Shown here piece by piece: positions 48,001 to 60,838 of a stretch of DNA of 64,000 nucleotides. The notes below the pieces were generated by a model. That model ran no database searches and had not been told where the DNA came from. It was given only the letters and a program-made list of their open reading frames with translations. How positions within the stretch are numbered: position 1 is the stretch's first letter; each line of letters opens with the position of its first letter. The position numbers were made by a program, and so were the translations under genes. The DNA is from Monarcha castaneiventris obscurior (lineage: Eukaryota > Chordata > Aves > Passeriformes > Monarchidae), in contig JAMPIT010000350.1 of NCBI GenBank assembly GCA_026261815.1, forward strand, positions 930,001-994,000. Reading direction: 5' to 3'.

Positions 48001-51000
48001 TTTGAGCCACCCTTTAAGTTATGGTGCAGTGCAGAGTGGGAGTCAGCTTACAATACCAAGACTTTAATGGGTAGAAAGGTACAATAAATGTTCCCACAAA
48101 TGCCATTCTGAATTCCCAGAAAAGTCAGGACCATAAGTAAGCCTTAGCCTATGAAACTGTATTTGAAGACTTTTTTCCGTCTCTATGCATTTATTTGCCA
48201 GGAGATAAGGAAAAACAGTGGTTTCCAAGATTGTAGTGGTTGTATTTGTAATCCATACATTTGTGTTTTCCTTGCTTACGATGCTGACTCTGTAGCTGAT
48301 GCTCAGCAGGCAGCCCCAGAGGTCAGGCACTGATTTAATACACAAACGTGAGCCCTCACAGAATCAGTTGGAGCCTTTCCTAATGCTTTTTTTCTTCCTC
48401 GTTTGTCAACAGAGCAGCAGCAAGAAACAACAAAACTGTGCTTGTTTTGTTAGGTGTTCATAGCTCCAAACTTGGAAGACATAAAAAAATTCTCAAGTGA
48501 TTCATTTCAAGAGAGGAAATCAGCAAGAGAAAGAAAGTCAGAATCTCATTCTCTCCAGAAAATTTCTACCCACAGCTAATTCTCAATCCAGTATGGTGGT
48601 TGTGAGTTTGGAGGAAATTTTCCTAAACCTGGAATAATTCATGGCATCACCAACTTCCCCAAACTTTCTCATTTTGCAAATAGCTTCCAGTTTTGGGTCC
48701 CAGCCCAGTTGCGATCAGCAGCTGAGCAGGTCTTTAGTGTTACATGGAGTTTCTGCAACAAGTAGGGCCTCCCAACAAAACCAGACTGGGAATGAAAGCT
48801 GTGAGGGAGTTAAAACAGTGGCAACAACAGCACTTGCATGTAGCATATCTTCCTGCAGGCAACTTTGGGGCTAAAAATTGGCTACACAAATAGAAGGCAA
48901 AAATAAAAGAGTACAGCGATGTACCACTGATGGTTGGGGGGTGGCAGGCTAATGCCCTTGGTCAGCATTTGCTGTTCATTGTTTAGTAAATGTGCTGTGT
49001 AAGCAGCTTTGAACCAAATGGGATGTTCAGAATCATATGTGAGTGAAGGGCCTTCCCAGTCCCTTTCCAGTCATAGTGAAAACTGCACCACTTTCCATCA
49101 CAATGTGTGAGAAATCACTCCAGTGTTTATGGGGGGGGAAAAAAGTGTGGACACAAGATCTTCAGCCACATGGATACAGCTGAATGCAAACCTCCAAAAT
49201 GCTTCCTCTGTTGGCCATTTGCCTTCTGCCATATCCTTCTACCATAGCAGGTGGAGAATCCAGTGAATGTTGGCATGACATCCTCGGTGCATGGCTGCAG
49301 TGCAGTTATAGCTGGCCATGTTAATGATTTATCTCTGAATGTGTTTCTGAGACATGTGCCACATGTCACAGCAAATTAAGTTGGTGTGAAGGAGGCTTCA
49401 AAACATAGCTCCTTAAATGTTATGGCACTGGTCCAATTTTCCTTCATTAAGTTACTGCAGCATAAGAAGAAGTAGAGCAGTTCTTCTGAGGACTATAATT
49501 GCCCCACAGCTGAGCAGTGACCTGCCCAGCTAAAGTGGAGTGACCGTCAAAAACATCCTTCACAGTTATACAGGCTTGATTTCCATGTGCAACACATTTC
49601 TTTTTTGTTTCAAATTCAGTGTTGCTAAACGTAAAGGATAGTTCCTTTGTAGAAATGAGGATGTACAAACTTGTTCAAAGAAATGTAAGGATTAAAACCA
49701 AATATTGTCATTTCAAGAGCAAGTTCTACTGCAGTCCATACTAACACCTTTTTTTAACAGAGCAGAAAAGGTTTTAAATGACAGTAAATAACAGAACAGA
49801 TTAAAAATGCAATTTCTGAATGCAACTGGTAATAGACTCACTGCTAAAGTTAAGGTCTACTAGATATGCTTACTGTAGAAATTTGAATATATTTTTCTTC
49901 ACTGTCTGGCTATGAAGTCAAAGCCAGCTGCCAAAATCCCGGGCCATATTTCACAAGGGCCTTGATGTACCCTGCAGATTTGTGCCTCTAACTCTTCTCA
50001 TGCTCCCTTTCTGGTGCCAAAGTATGTGTACATTCAAAATTCAGAGTAAGAAATTTCATTTTTATGCAGTGTGGCACTGATTCAGCAAAACATGTACATG
50101 CATGTTTAAACCTCAGTGGCCTAATTGGGGTTTAATGCACCAAAGCCAGACCAGCTATTCCCAGTGACCCCAGCCACCGGAGCATCTACTGTGGGTCATT
50201 ACCATGCTTTCCTCCTTTGCAGATTATGGTGCAGATATTTTCACTGAACATTCTTGGATGGCTCATGAATGGCATCCAGTGGCTGCAGAGGGGAATATTA
50301 ATGGGAGAAGGATCTGGTCCATCAGCAGGCACCTAGATTTTCTTAATGAAGCAGCCTTTCTGATTTTGGAGCTTTTACCTATTTCAGTTGTAATGCACCC
50401 AAAACCTTAAGGGCTAAAAGAGATGAAAACAGTTGGAAGCTGCCTCTAAAAATTTGGCTCTAAACCTGTATCTCCTTGTGATTTCTCCACCAGGGAAGGA
50501 GAAGAACATTTAGGCTTAGTACTTTAGGGCAGAACCACTGTGGTGATAAATCAGATACTGATCTGAGGGTATGAGGTAAGCCCAATTACAACAGCAATGG
50601 AGCTGCCTCCCACTGGTGGCTTTAGATCAACATTTTGGGCTAATCACTTTAGCTGGGTAAGTGCTCGTAAATCAAGAACTGCCTGGAAATTGTTTTTCTC
50701 TTCACACGGCTGAGATGCTCAGGGCAGCCTGTCTGCTCTTCAGAGGAGCCTCCCACTGCAGAGTGGGAAGTGCTGTGGGGAGGGCAAGAACCAGGGACTT
50801 CCCACAGGCAAAAAGCACAAGGTAGCAGCTGTAACAATACTTTTAAAAGGAGGCCATGGAAAAGGACATTGCTTCTCATCTAACTATAGCTGGACTCTGA
50901 AGCCAGGGCTTCTCCCTCATCCTTCCCTCACAGGGCAGTGAAAGGGCTCTCTGCAGACAGAGAAAAGAAGAGGGGAAGAACGGATCCTTTTGGAAGATCC

Positions 51001-51211
51001 TTCACACCCTTCTCCCATGATGGCTCTGTACAAGCAGATTAGTTCAGTTCAACCAACTGTGCTCTTCTCCAGCTTCCCCACCACTGAGGTGGTGGCCCCA
51101 AAACTCGTGGGGAGAGAGGAAGCCCAGCTGCAGATGGTCCCTGCATTCCTGCAGAGGCACGAGTGACAGTTCCAGGAGATGTCCTGAAACAAGAATCATT
51201 TCACTCCTTCC
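45082..51211. other. Non-coding DNA, no recognised gene
   Basis: About 6.1 kb, and among the most open-frame-poor parts of the window: 45860-48060 has no frame above 60 codons. Frames at 48064-48345 lie antisense to each other. No transposon or RNA gene is recognised before the CR1 copy at 51212. Confidence 0.55.
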
Positions 51212-51491
51212 TTTGTCTCCAGTAACAAGTGACAGGACTAAAGGAAAAAGCCTCAAGTTGCATCAGGAGTGGTTTAGATTTAGATATTAGGGAACATTTC
51301 TTCACAAAAGGTTTGCCATCAAGACAGGCTGCCCCGGGAAGTGGTGGAGTGACCATCCCTGGTGGTATTTAAGACATGTAAATGTGTCACTTAGGGACCT
51401 GGTTTGGTGGCAGGCTTAACACTGTCAGGTTTATGGTTGGACTCAATGATATCCAGGACCTTTTCCAACCTAAATGTGCCTATGATTCTAT
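51212..51491 (+). mobile_element. CR1 LINE, 3'-end copy
   Basis: CR1 landmarks in order: CCAGTAACAAGTGACAGGAC, CCTCAAGTTGCATCAGGAGT, TTTAGATATTAGGGAACATT, ACAGGCTGCCCCGGGAAGTG, GTGGAGTGACCATCCCTGG, CACTTAGGGACCTGGTTTGG and CCTTTTCCAACCTAAATGTG. It ends in CCTATGATTCTA. About 280 bp of the frame end and 3' UTR remain. The 5' part is lost and the terminal repeats are nearly gone. Its wording (CACTTAGGGACCTGGTTT) marks a different subfamily from the copies at 7675 and 19359. Confidence 0.95.
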
Positions 51492-54334
51492 CCACTGCAC
51501 TGGGGACACACCTCATCAGCTCTTGTAAGAGGAGCAAGAAACACAAGAGATAATTGTACTGGTTTTTGCAAAGATTTGTTTTCTTTTAAGGCATAGGTGA
51601 ACACAGTCCACAAAATAGAGGTAATAAATAGGCAGAATATATGGGAAGTAGTATAACGTGGTGTACTCCTATTTTAAATCCTGTAGGGTGACCCTGATTG
51701 AAGCAGTGTACAAAAGAGAGGGCAACAGCGATACAGAGCAGTTTTAAGAGAATAAGCACTTTCTGCTTCATTAAGGGAAACTGTGGATCTCTGATCTCTA
51801 AAATGAGCCAGCCTTAAGAGTCTTAACAAGGAACAGTCATTCACTATTTTTAACTGTGCAGGAACTGGGACACCCAGCGAAATTACCGAGAACCAGGTTC
51901 AAAACAGCAAAAAGAGACTTCTTTCTAAAACACAGCATAATTCAGCCCAAGGCTTCGTTGCCATAGGATACTGCAGAGGCCAAATGTATAAATGGATACA
52001 AAATAAGATTAGTCTAATTTATGGAATATAGGTCCACTGGTGACTATTAAAAACAATGGTCCAGATGCAATGTCTGGCATTAGGAAGTCCCTAAACTGTT
52101 GACTGCGAGGATCTGGGGATTATAGGAGGGAAAGGAATGCTCCATAAATGCCTTATTTCTTTTCTTTTCTGAAGTATCTGCCACTGGCCACTGCTGAAGG
52201 CAGACATTAGGCTAAACAGATGTGTATTCACAGCTCACAGCAGTTCCCATGTTTCTCCCAGAACAGGGAACTGGAGTTGCCTCATTTCAAGCTTCTATTT
52301 GCTTTCAAGTAAGCTCTTAAGCCACACTCAACTCACAAGTATCTGACTACCTGCCAGTCAAGCATTTAGCAACATCATTAACATCTGTCACTAACACTTG
52401 GACTTTCTTTGGTGAAATCTTTTGGAATGGTTTCAGATTATTTCCTTGTTAACTGCAGAGCCTTTTTTTTCTTGCTCTAGATATCAGCTGTCCCCGGCAG
52501 AAAACTCTTTCTACCATATTTTCATGATCTGCAAGCTGCAGTTTCCTCACTCATATGTTGTCTATTGTCAGAGCTGCACTGATTTTAAGTTATGATTGAA
52601 AAAAGCTGCTCCAAACTTATGGTGAACTGAACTCACTTTAAAATTAAAATAATTTTGAACTGCAGTTAGCCTGACTTCTTCAAAGTTTAAAATAAACCAC
52701 ACTGTGACTGAGCTGGTATAACTTGGTACAATCCTGCTTATTTGCTGCACTCCTTGCATTCCTGTCCCTGAAAACCTGGCTTAGGTCTGCCACATTAGTG
52801 TAGGTGACTCAGAGTATGTGCCACAGACAGAGCTTCTAAGGGAATCAGTACAAGAGTTTGCAATTTATACTGAGATGAAGGCATCAAGATCCATTCTACC
52901 TCTGTCCAAGCCCCAAAACCTAGAAACTGATTTTCAGTGCATCTATCCTCAGTTCTGATCCTTCCAGAAATGCACACATAATCTGAGACTTTCTCAAAAG
53001 CATTGAATATATTAAATTCCATTATTGCATACCAATTCTACTTTTAACAGTAACAGAACACAGGAAGCACATAACAATAATCTCTAATATGTCAGAATTT
53101 CTCCTAGTTAGCAGAGAAATCCAACCAAAAGAAAGCATAGGTCAGGGGAAGGTATGTCCTTCCAGAGATACCTCCATCCACCTCAGCAGTTAAGCCATGG
53201 TGAAGATCATTTAGCAAATCCTCCAGATGAAGAGAAATGTGTCATTGAGAGACTCCACCATTCAGGTGCAGTATTTGAGGGTGATTTTTGTAGCTGTTAC
53301 ATATGAAATATGAAGTGCGAAACCTCTGCATGAAGATTTCAGCCCTGGAGGAAAGGCTACATGGAAACAATAGCTCTCAAGCCTGTAAGCAATACTGATA
53401 CTAAAGGGAATGGTGATTAGAACTGGCTATTCAGGCTAAGTCAGGCACAAGGTGCACTAAACCCAGCTCCAGAGTGAAATCATCCACCCAGAGCTCAGGT
53501 ATTTCTCCCCAGCGCTTCCTTGCATGAGCAAGGCCAGTGTTGCTCAGCTGTGGGCTTTGAAAGTGCTGCCCAAGCTGTAGCAGAAACTATGTTCAAAACA
53601 CCACTGTGGGATATTCATAGCTCAAGACACTTCAGTAAAAAGAGTTGTAGCATTCCCAGTCTTGAAAGCAGAATGACACAGCCAGCAAAGGAGGCCAATT
53701 TATCACACACTTATCAGGCACCTTAGGATGGACCAATGGCCCCTCAGGAGGTTACAACTTCTCTCCACTGACGTGGAGTGCCTGTGGCTGAGGTTAGAAG
53801 TCTAACATATGGATGACTGCAGCTGGTGAAACAGATGTAATCCTAACAGCTTAACCCCATTCCCAGTGATGTTAACTGGAATTACTCAGCTGCTCTCAGT
53901 AAAATCCAGATTGGGCATGTGCCTATTATTTAGTTTATCTCCAACTAAATCCACCAATCTTTCTTTTCTCCCCCAAGAAATGAAACCAAGTTAATATAAC
54001 AATAATACCCATTGTTCACAGACTACTAACAACGTGCCCTGCTTGGCTACTGTACAGAATGAGGCTAAGCCTAGAACTTTTCCAAGAAGTTATGCTGGCA
54101 GCACATACACTGTTTATATAAAAAAATAAATAAATAATTTTAATGCCCCCAATGATAAGCTGAAAAAACAACAATCTCTGCCAAGCAAAAGAAAGATGAA
54201 GTTGATGCAGGAAAATAAGTTAGGGACATTTAAGAAAACAACAAGTAACAGAAAATACATAAATGAAAAAGTAACTAAAAGCATATGATAGCAGAAAGAC
54301 AATGTCATGTGTGTAACCAAAGGGGTGTTTAATC
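51492..54334. other. Non-coding DNA, no recognised gene
   Basis: Only frames of up to 75 codons, without known domains. A plain ATAAATAAATAA patch lies near 54126. Nothing else is recognised. Confidence 0.55.
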
Positions 54335-54370
54335 ATCTTTTATTATCTTTTATTATTATCTTCTATTATG
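54335..54370. repeat. Short imperfect tandem repeat, ATCTTTTATT unit
   Basis: ATCTTTTATT occurs at 54335-54344 and 54345-54354, followed by a degenerate copy ending in CTATTATG. Low-complexity slippage. Confidence 0.75.
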
Positions 54371-55301
54371 TACGTATTACAGGTATGTATAAATTCTAAG
54401 TATTCATAGTGATGAAAATCTGCTGTTGTACCAGATTTGCAGTAAGTGTGTCTGTTTGTGTTCAACAAACTGCAAATGACAGAGACAGGAGTTTTGAATA
54501 ATCTGTTTTCACACTTCAGATACTTCTTCTGGTTTTCTCTGTTAGTACTTTTCTATTTCTGCAGAAGGAGCCATCTCTCACAAAAAACAGCAGTACTTCT
54601 GACACCCTTGTTGAGTGACTTTTGTGATGACCCACAAATGCTTTCCAAATAAAGTGTATTGCAGTTGCTGTTAGATGATTATTTTTTCTTCTGAAGAACC
54701 TGGTGTACTCTGGTCAGAGGCAAAGGAAGGGAATGTAGCAGATCCAGGTTATACCTATGCTAAAACTGCAGTGCATTGGAATTTTAATTCAGATCAGAAG
54801 GGTGCTTTCAAATTAGAACTCCCAGTCATTCTCATTTACTGCATTTTGGCCTGCTTGTCACAGGCCAGTTGCTCTTGGGTCTTTGGGATCAGATTAACAC
54901 TGTTCCAAAGTGAGTCACCTTAGAAGATGTATATAGTGCTCTCAACACCAACTGTTTAGCTCTACGAGACTTGTCCCATCACATTGGATACTAACATAAA
55001 CACAACATTTCTATATAAAAACTGGGGGGAAAATGGCTTTGTACTGTGTTTCTCTCTAGCTTCAGGGAAATGATACCTAATCTCTGTCCTAAGATGTAAA
55101 CATGTACGTACTCCAGGAAGAAATCCTGGACCGGTAAGTGTGGCTTGATTTTACCTGAACAAAATTTTGTGTGTTGCAAGAGAGTTATTACACAACTGTT
55201 GCAATCTGGAGCTTTTCTGAGTACTACCTTTCAAATTTATTTTTCACTTAAAGTGGTGTTTAGTGAACTGCTCCTTATGGTGCACCATCTTCCATTTTCA
55301 G
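54371..55301. other. Non-coding DNA before a candidate exon
   Basis: Frames at 54446-54652 and 54675-54923 are of chance length. A donor-like CCGGTAAGTGT near 55132-55142 has no evident exon attached. Confidence 0.45.
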
Positions 55302-55438
55302 TGACTGGAAATACACGTGTGCTGCAGACCTGGATTGCTGTAATGTCACACCACCATGCAGTACAGCAATTACATCAGCATCTCCCTTTACTGAAGAACA
55401 TCTGGAAAGCAGCAACTTCTGCCAGTGTTTGCAAGCAG
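55302..55438 (+). other. Candidate 137-base internal exon, product unknown
   Basis: TTCCATTTTCAG ends at 55301 as a plausible acceptor, and GCAAGCAG|GTAGAT gives a donor at 55439. Two frames are open throughout. One reads as part of a 111-codon frame (TGNTRVLQTWIAVMSHHHA). The other is Cys-rich, with DWKYTCADLDCCNVTPPC and later NFCQC. A paired-Cys pattern like the second is seen in secreted domains, but I cannot assign a family and two open frames at once weaken both. The exon phases would be 2 to 1 or 1 to 0 depending on the frame. It may be part of a non-coding transcript or chance. Confidence 0.18.
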
Positions 55439-57618
55439 GTAGATGCAGTGAGGTTAGCTCTCACTTTTGCATCTTGGTGAGCTGCTAACCCTGGGCCATC
55501 ACTGCATGGAGTGTTGTAAGATGCTTTGAATACAGGCAATTTTAGCCTGGCCTCACATACTTCTAAACCCGTGGAAACACACAGATTCTGAGTCAATGAA
55601 GGCTTTCCTCTTCCTTTAGAGCAGCATGGTTTACATGTTTGTATCACTGCTGGCAGCAGCTTGCCATGCTTTGATTTTCCTTGGCAGAGGGCAGGTGCAG
55701 CACGGGTGAGCTCGGTGTAGTAGCCCAGCCTCCTCTACTGCCAGGAGAAGTCCCTGCTCGGCAGAGCACCCCTTCTCCACACCATGGCTCGGCTGTGGTT
55801 CTGGCATTTTGGCTCCCACAAAGCCGTGTCTGATGCTTTCCTCCTGCAAAACAAACAGTAAGTCCTGAACCTTTTCTGGAAGCAATTAAAAGAGCAGATA
55901 AGTGGGAGTGATGGCAATAATTTACCTGATCTTGGGAATGTCTTGATTATACTACAAGTCAAGGCATAGCCCAGAGTGGAAGACCTGCACGTGTGTATGG
56001 TAAAGTTTCTGGGAATTAACTGGAGGAGGTACTGACGAAAATTAGCAGATTTGGCTCTACTCTCACCGGAATAAAGTGTGCCTTTTGGCTTATGCTCACT
56101 TTGCACTGTTTAGAGGATGAGCCCTTCATTTTCACCTCTTGTACCAACACAGCATAATGACCGCCCTTCTATGCAAGGAGTAGGATGTTATATTTCTGCA
56201 TCTTGGAAATTCTTGTATTTGTTTTGTCAACAAGTGAAGAAAGAAAATAAAACATGTTTTGATTCACAGGTATATTTATTTTCACTAAACAAGAATATAT
56301 AACTTCTTGTATCAGTGTCTTATCAAACAAGTTCCTGTCATTGCAGGTGTGCACTAAAGGAAAAAAAATGTGTTCAGACAAATCTGCATCTAAAGGTTAA
56401 CAAGATATAGATGATCTCACGAGAGGTATTCTTCCCCACTGCTACAGAGATTGGCATGAAGTAAAGCAGTTGCTCCCTTTGAAGCAGTGCCAGCATAAAT
56501 AACTCAGAGTAAGAATTTTGGTTTTCATAACAAATGCTGAAATGCAAGAGAACTATGCATTGATGAATATACTGTATGGCTCAGTGGGACTAGATAACTC
56601 AGGTGGAGTTTAGCTACAGCATAAACAAAATATCTTCCAAATATTTTTTTTTATGTGAAAGGTGTCAATTATGTACAACGATTCTATGATAATAACAATA
56701 GAATTCAAAGGCAGATTTGTGTCTTTCAAACCCATCCAGACTTTATACTTCCTCAGCTTTAGGAGGGAAAGATCTCACCTGCAAAAACAATTGTGGAGCA
56801 CAGAAGCCCAGCTTTTCTCAGCAACCATCTGCACAGGTTATTCATTCTTCCATCTCCTGTTTGTTCTGATCTATCTCTGATTTCCCCCTGAGTACCTTTG
56901 AAACATTTTTTCTCATTTCTTTTTTTACTTGGAGAGAATGAAGAAAGATAAATCAGGAAACTGTTTGACTTTGCTAGCCTCCCAGAAGATACCAAACATT
57001 AACGTGTGAGCAGTTATACAAATTCCCAGAGAAAAAAATAAGACTGTCTTTAATTTTGGCCCAGATGTGGGCTGGAATGCACTGGAGACAGGACACTGCT
57101 TGACTGAGAGATGTCTTATAGTTGCTATGAGAAGGATCTGGGTGCAAATTTGTGCCCCCTAACTTAATCTATCTAAATTGAAGAATTTTTTTTCTCAAGA
57201 TGTGCAGGTTTTTCTCCTGAAGTTAATGGAGAGAAATGGGTACCTCCATAACCTCATGTATACTTTAGACACCTGTCTTAAGATGAATTACACCCTGAAG
57301 GCATGTATCTGTGTTCACTGACTGCAGCAGGGTTCCCCGTTTATAAGACCAGAGAACCAATCAGTAGGTGACTTACTTTTTGGTGGTGTAAGGAATCCAG
57401 CCTAGTGATCCAGACACCCTGAGAGCTCCCTGCCCTTCCTTTGCTCTCACCTCCCATCTCAAAGAAGCACAATGATGGGGAGCTGAAGGGCTGTGTTGGA
57501 TCTTCTCTAACACCTGCAGTGTATCAGAGAGCAGCTCCTTGTGCTGTGAGCGTGGCTGGTGTCCACCACTACACTGGTCAGAGCGTATCAGCAGAGGCAG
57601 CCTTGTGCTGCTGTGATC
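55439..57618. other. Non-coding DNA, no recognised gene
   Basis: A 123-codon minus frame (55735-56106) overlaps another minus frame (55631-55885) in a different register. Neither has a known domain. No transposon is seen. Confidence 0.5.
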
Positions 57619-57682
57619 ATATGATTAACACACATCTATGATAATAATATATTGATAATAATATGATTAACACACATCTATG
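57619..57682. repeat. 22-bp direct repeat at 42-base spacing
   Basis: A 22-base sequence beginning ATATGATTAACACACATC occurs at 57619-57640 and identically at 57661-57682. The 20 bases between are AT-rich and consist of ATAATA-like steps. A short tandem duplication of a 42-bp segment is the simplest account. Confidence 0.92.
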
Positions 57683-60600
57683 CTCACTTACAGGCAGACA
57701 CAGAGGCATTCAGGTCTGCACCACTTTTAAGGGCCTGGTCCATATAAAAGGGAGTGCAGTGTGCCTGACTCCAGTGGGGCCGGGCTGCAGGGATGTGAAG
57801 GACTGTTTACAGATGTCACTTCTGTGGGTGCTTATGAAACAGGGAAATGTCCAAAGACTTTTCATTCCTTTCCTACACACAATGACCAGCCAAGAGGTAC
57901 ACAACTTTATTCGTGCTCTTCAGAGTTGTCTTTCTTTGCAAAAGGCATAGGAGACCGTGGTGCTATGTGGAGAATGGTACACACCCCCAGCACAGCCCAG
58001 CACAAACTCCTGGTACATGTGAGTATGGCTCTGTCCAGCTCCAGGGAACAGTGCAGCTGCATTTGGACTTCCTCCAGTGCACGTCTCCTCGACATCAAGA
58101 TGATTTAGCAAGAATATCCCATACCCAAAGATTACAGACCAAACTAAATAAAGCTCCTGTGTGGGTGTGCAAAGCCCAAAACACTGCAGAAGCAAGAGGT
58201 TTCTGTTGCATTTCTCTGTATGGGTGTTTGTGTTGTACGAGTCTGCAAGGCCCAAATCTACAGGAAAGGGCAAATATATTTAGAACCAAATTTCAGAAAG
58301 CCCACACAAGAAATTGCAGTGCATATCGCAGCCCCACAAGCTGTGTCTGGGGAAGGACGAGTATTTGTGCATGTTGTCTTTCAGGAAGAAACAAAGGTTG
58401 GGACTGAAGGGAAGAGGTTATGGACAACACACTCTCCTGAGCCCCAGCTTCTCACCATCTGTACAACCTCCTCCCTGGTGACAGTCGCAGTCCTGGCTCT
58501 GGAGTGCTCAGAATGAAGCAGTTGGTTCCTGCTGGGTGGAGTATGTCCACGTGCTCCAACTGCAACATAATGCCCCCATCAAGAGTAAACTTTAGGTCCC
58601 CTAAAATGCACTGTCCTTTCTCTATTCAGTTTTTTGTAAACCATCCATTAGAGCTAGTATGGCTAGGGTAGTGAAGAAAAGACACCAGTAGCATCAAGTG
58701 CACCGGAAAATAACACAGGAAACTTTAAAGGCTACACTAGGATTCTTATTGTTTATACATGTAGCAGCACATACAAACTGAATGTATCATGGTTCCTTTT
58801 TTATTCACTTACTTGTCTTTCCTGACCTGTGTACTTGTACAACTGCAGCCAAACAGGTGAGTAAAATGTTTGCAGGTTCAGCCCCACCTAGTAAAGCAGG
58901 CTACTAAGCATTGATCAAAAGGCTGCACTGGAACTGAAAAAGAAAGTCTGCTGCCAAACACAAATAGCAATGAAAAAAAAAATCTTGAAAATAGAAGGAG
59001 CAAGTTTCTACATGTACTTGTTTTCCTAAGAGTGCACCACTTGTGAATTCATATTTCTTGATGACCACTCTGCTGACAGCTCTTTTGGAAAGGTAAACAG
59101 ATCATCCTGCTCCAGAACAGGGGCGGTGGGGGGAATCTGTCTTTACATTTACTCATTCTTGTTTTTAAAATTTTCAGCTGCTTACTCAGGTCTCAAGTAT
59201 TTGTAGAGCCAGATGAAAAGGAGATTGATGGAACACATTTGCTCTAAACAAATTTTAATTGCTGCTTTGATGGGCATATCAGAGGAGGTCAGGAGAAGTG
59301 AAATGAGCTATGACTTGGGTGGTCTCTCTCAACAGAACCTCAAACACACAATCTCTCTTATCTCCATTGAAGTGGGGCAAGAAAGATTTACAAGGAGGCC
59401 AGGATCTGAACGAGCTGAAGCAGGGTGATCCTGACTGTTGCAAAATGCTTCCTATACCTCAGATTTAAAGTTTAACAGCAGGTCTTGGGGTGTGCTTTGC
59501 ATTCTTCCAGGGAAAACACATGGACAGGCATGCACTGCCCAAACACCCTCTGCAAGATTTAAGTACCCACAGAAAAGGACCATGGAGCCAGATGCTCTGA
59601 ATCAGGGGAGCTCCTCTGTTCTCAGGGGAGCTCTGCAGATTAGCACTACTGAAGACATTGCCTAATGCTGTTCTATCCAGAATGTTCTTAATTTGAGTTT
59701 AATTTCTGGAAGTTAAGTGACAACAAAACCCAAGCAACTCACATCCAAGCTGTCTTGTTTATCAGAAGAAACAGTAACTTGGAAAAGTTAAAGCCTGACC
59801 TTTAACGAGGTTTAGCAGATCAGCTCAGGATTTGGATACCACTGGGAGAACCCAGCTCACAGACCACTTCCCTGAGCCTGTTTCTCTGCTCTCATTGTAA
59901 ACGCACAGAGCTGAATCACTCCCACATTTCTGCACTGTTATTGTGGTACCGGGGCAAAAATATTTGGCAGACATTTCAAAGTAAATGCTTGAGATGGAAT
60001 GACGGCAGCCGAGGAGCAGAATGCCAAGATTAAGCAAAGTGTGTGCTTTGCTATGCAGGGAAGCTTTTTTTGGAAGAAATGTTGAAAAGAAGTTGGGTCA
60101 AATTTTAGCGTAATTGCTATTAACTTTTACTAGAAATAAGACATCGAAGTGGTCAATACTTGATGTGCAGTATTTAAAGGATTGTTCGGAACATTAGGCA
60201 AACGAGAATAAAAATTTCCTATCTGAAGAAAATGGGGGGGTTAATTCATCAGTACTATAAAGAATATGCATTCCACTGGGAAATTCTATTCTAGCAATAT
60301 AAATTCCTCACAAAAAGATTGTGGTGAGGCTCGGTGTATAGAAAAAACAGATATTTTCTGCTATTATAGTGTCTCATTTACCTCACCGAAACTTTTTCCA
60401 TTAGAAGTTGCTGTTTTCAAGGACTTTTTATAACTTGGACATCAGAACTGGCTTACAGCTATGATTTGGTAAATAAAAGCTTGGCCTGAGATGCACTTGT
60501 AATGCTGAAGTTTAAAAAAAAGTATTAGTTTGGACACCTTTGTGTTATAGAAGAGTAAGAAAATAAATTTTTTCTGGTCTTACAGCATTTAAAAATGGCT

Positions 60601-60780
60601 TTGGTCTACAAAGGCAATTTGTTAGGCAATTAGTCCAATTGCTCTAATTCCCTTCAGGATACTAAAAAATGAATGGTTGAGACACTAGACTTGAAAATTA
60701 CTTTGCCATATGCAGTGAACACTTTTCATAAAAATTATTAAACTGATCTTTTAATCTGCTTTGCACATACATTTAAGACT
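57683..60780. other. Non-coding DNA with overlapping frames, no recognised gene
   Basis: The window's third-longest frame, 164 codons on the plus strand at 57913-58407, lies here. Two other plus frames (57761-58108 and 58220-58516) and a 117-codon minus frame (57920-58273) overlap it. None has a known domain, so I do not call a gene. TATAAAAG at 57743-57750 resembles a TATA box upstream of this cluster, but there is no other promoter evidence. The remainder, 58520-60780, is featureless. Confidence 0.4.
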
Positions 60781-60838
60781 TGGACTCAGGGATCCTTGTG
60801 GGTCCCTTCCAACTCAGAATATTCCGTGATTCTGTAAT
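60781..60838 (+). mobile_element. CR1 LINE, short 3'-end fragment
   Basis: TGGACTCAGGGATCCTTGTG followed by GGTCCCTTCCAACTCAGAAT and ATTCCGTGATTCTGTAAT is a CR1 3' end with its terminal repeats. Only about 58 bp remain; it is a strongly 5'-truncated insertion. Confidence 0.9.

Noticed and set aside
57913..58407. 164-codon plus frame
   Set aside because: Overlaps several other frames on both strands, lacks any known domain, and is a plausible chance length in 64 kb.
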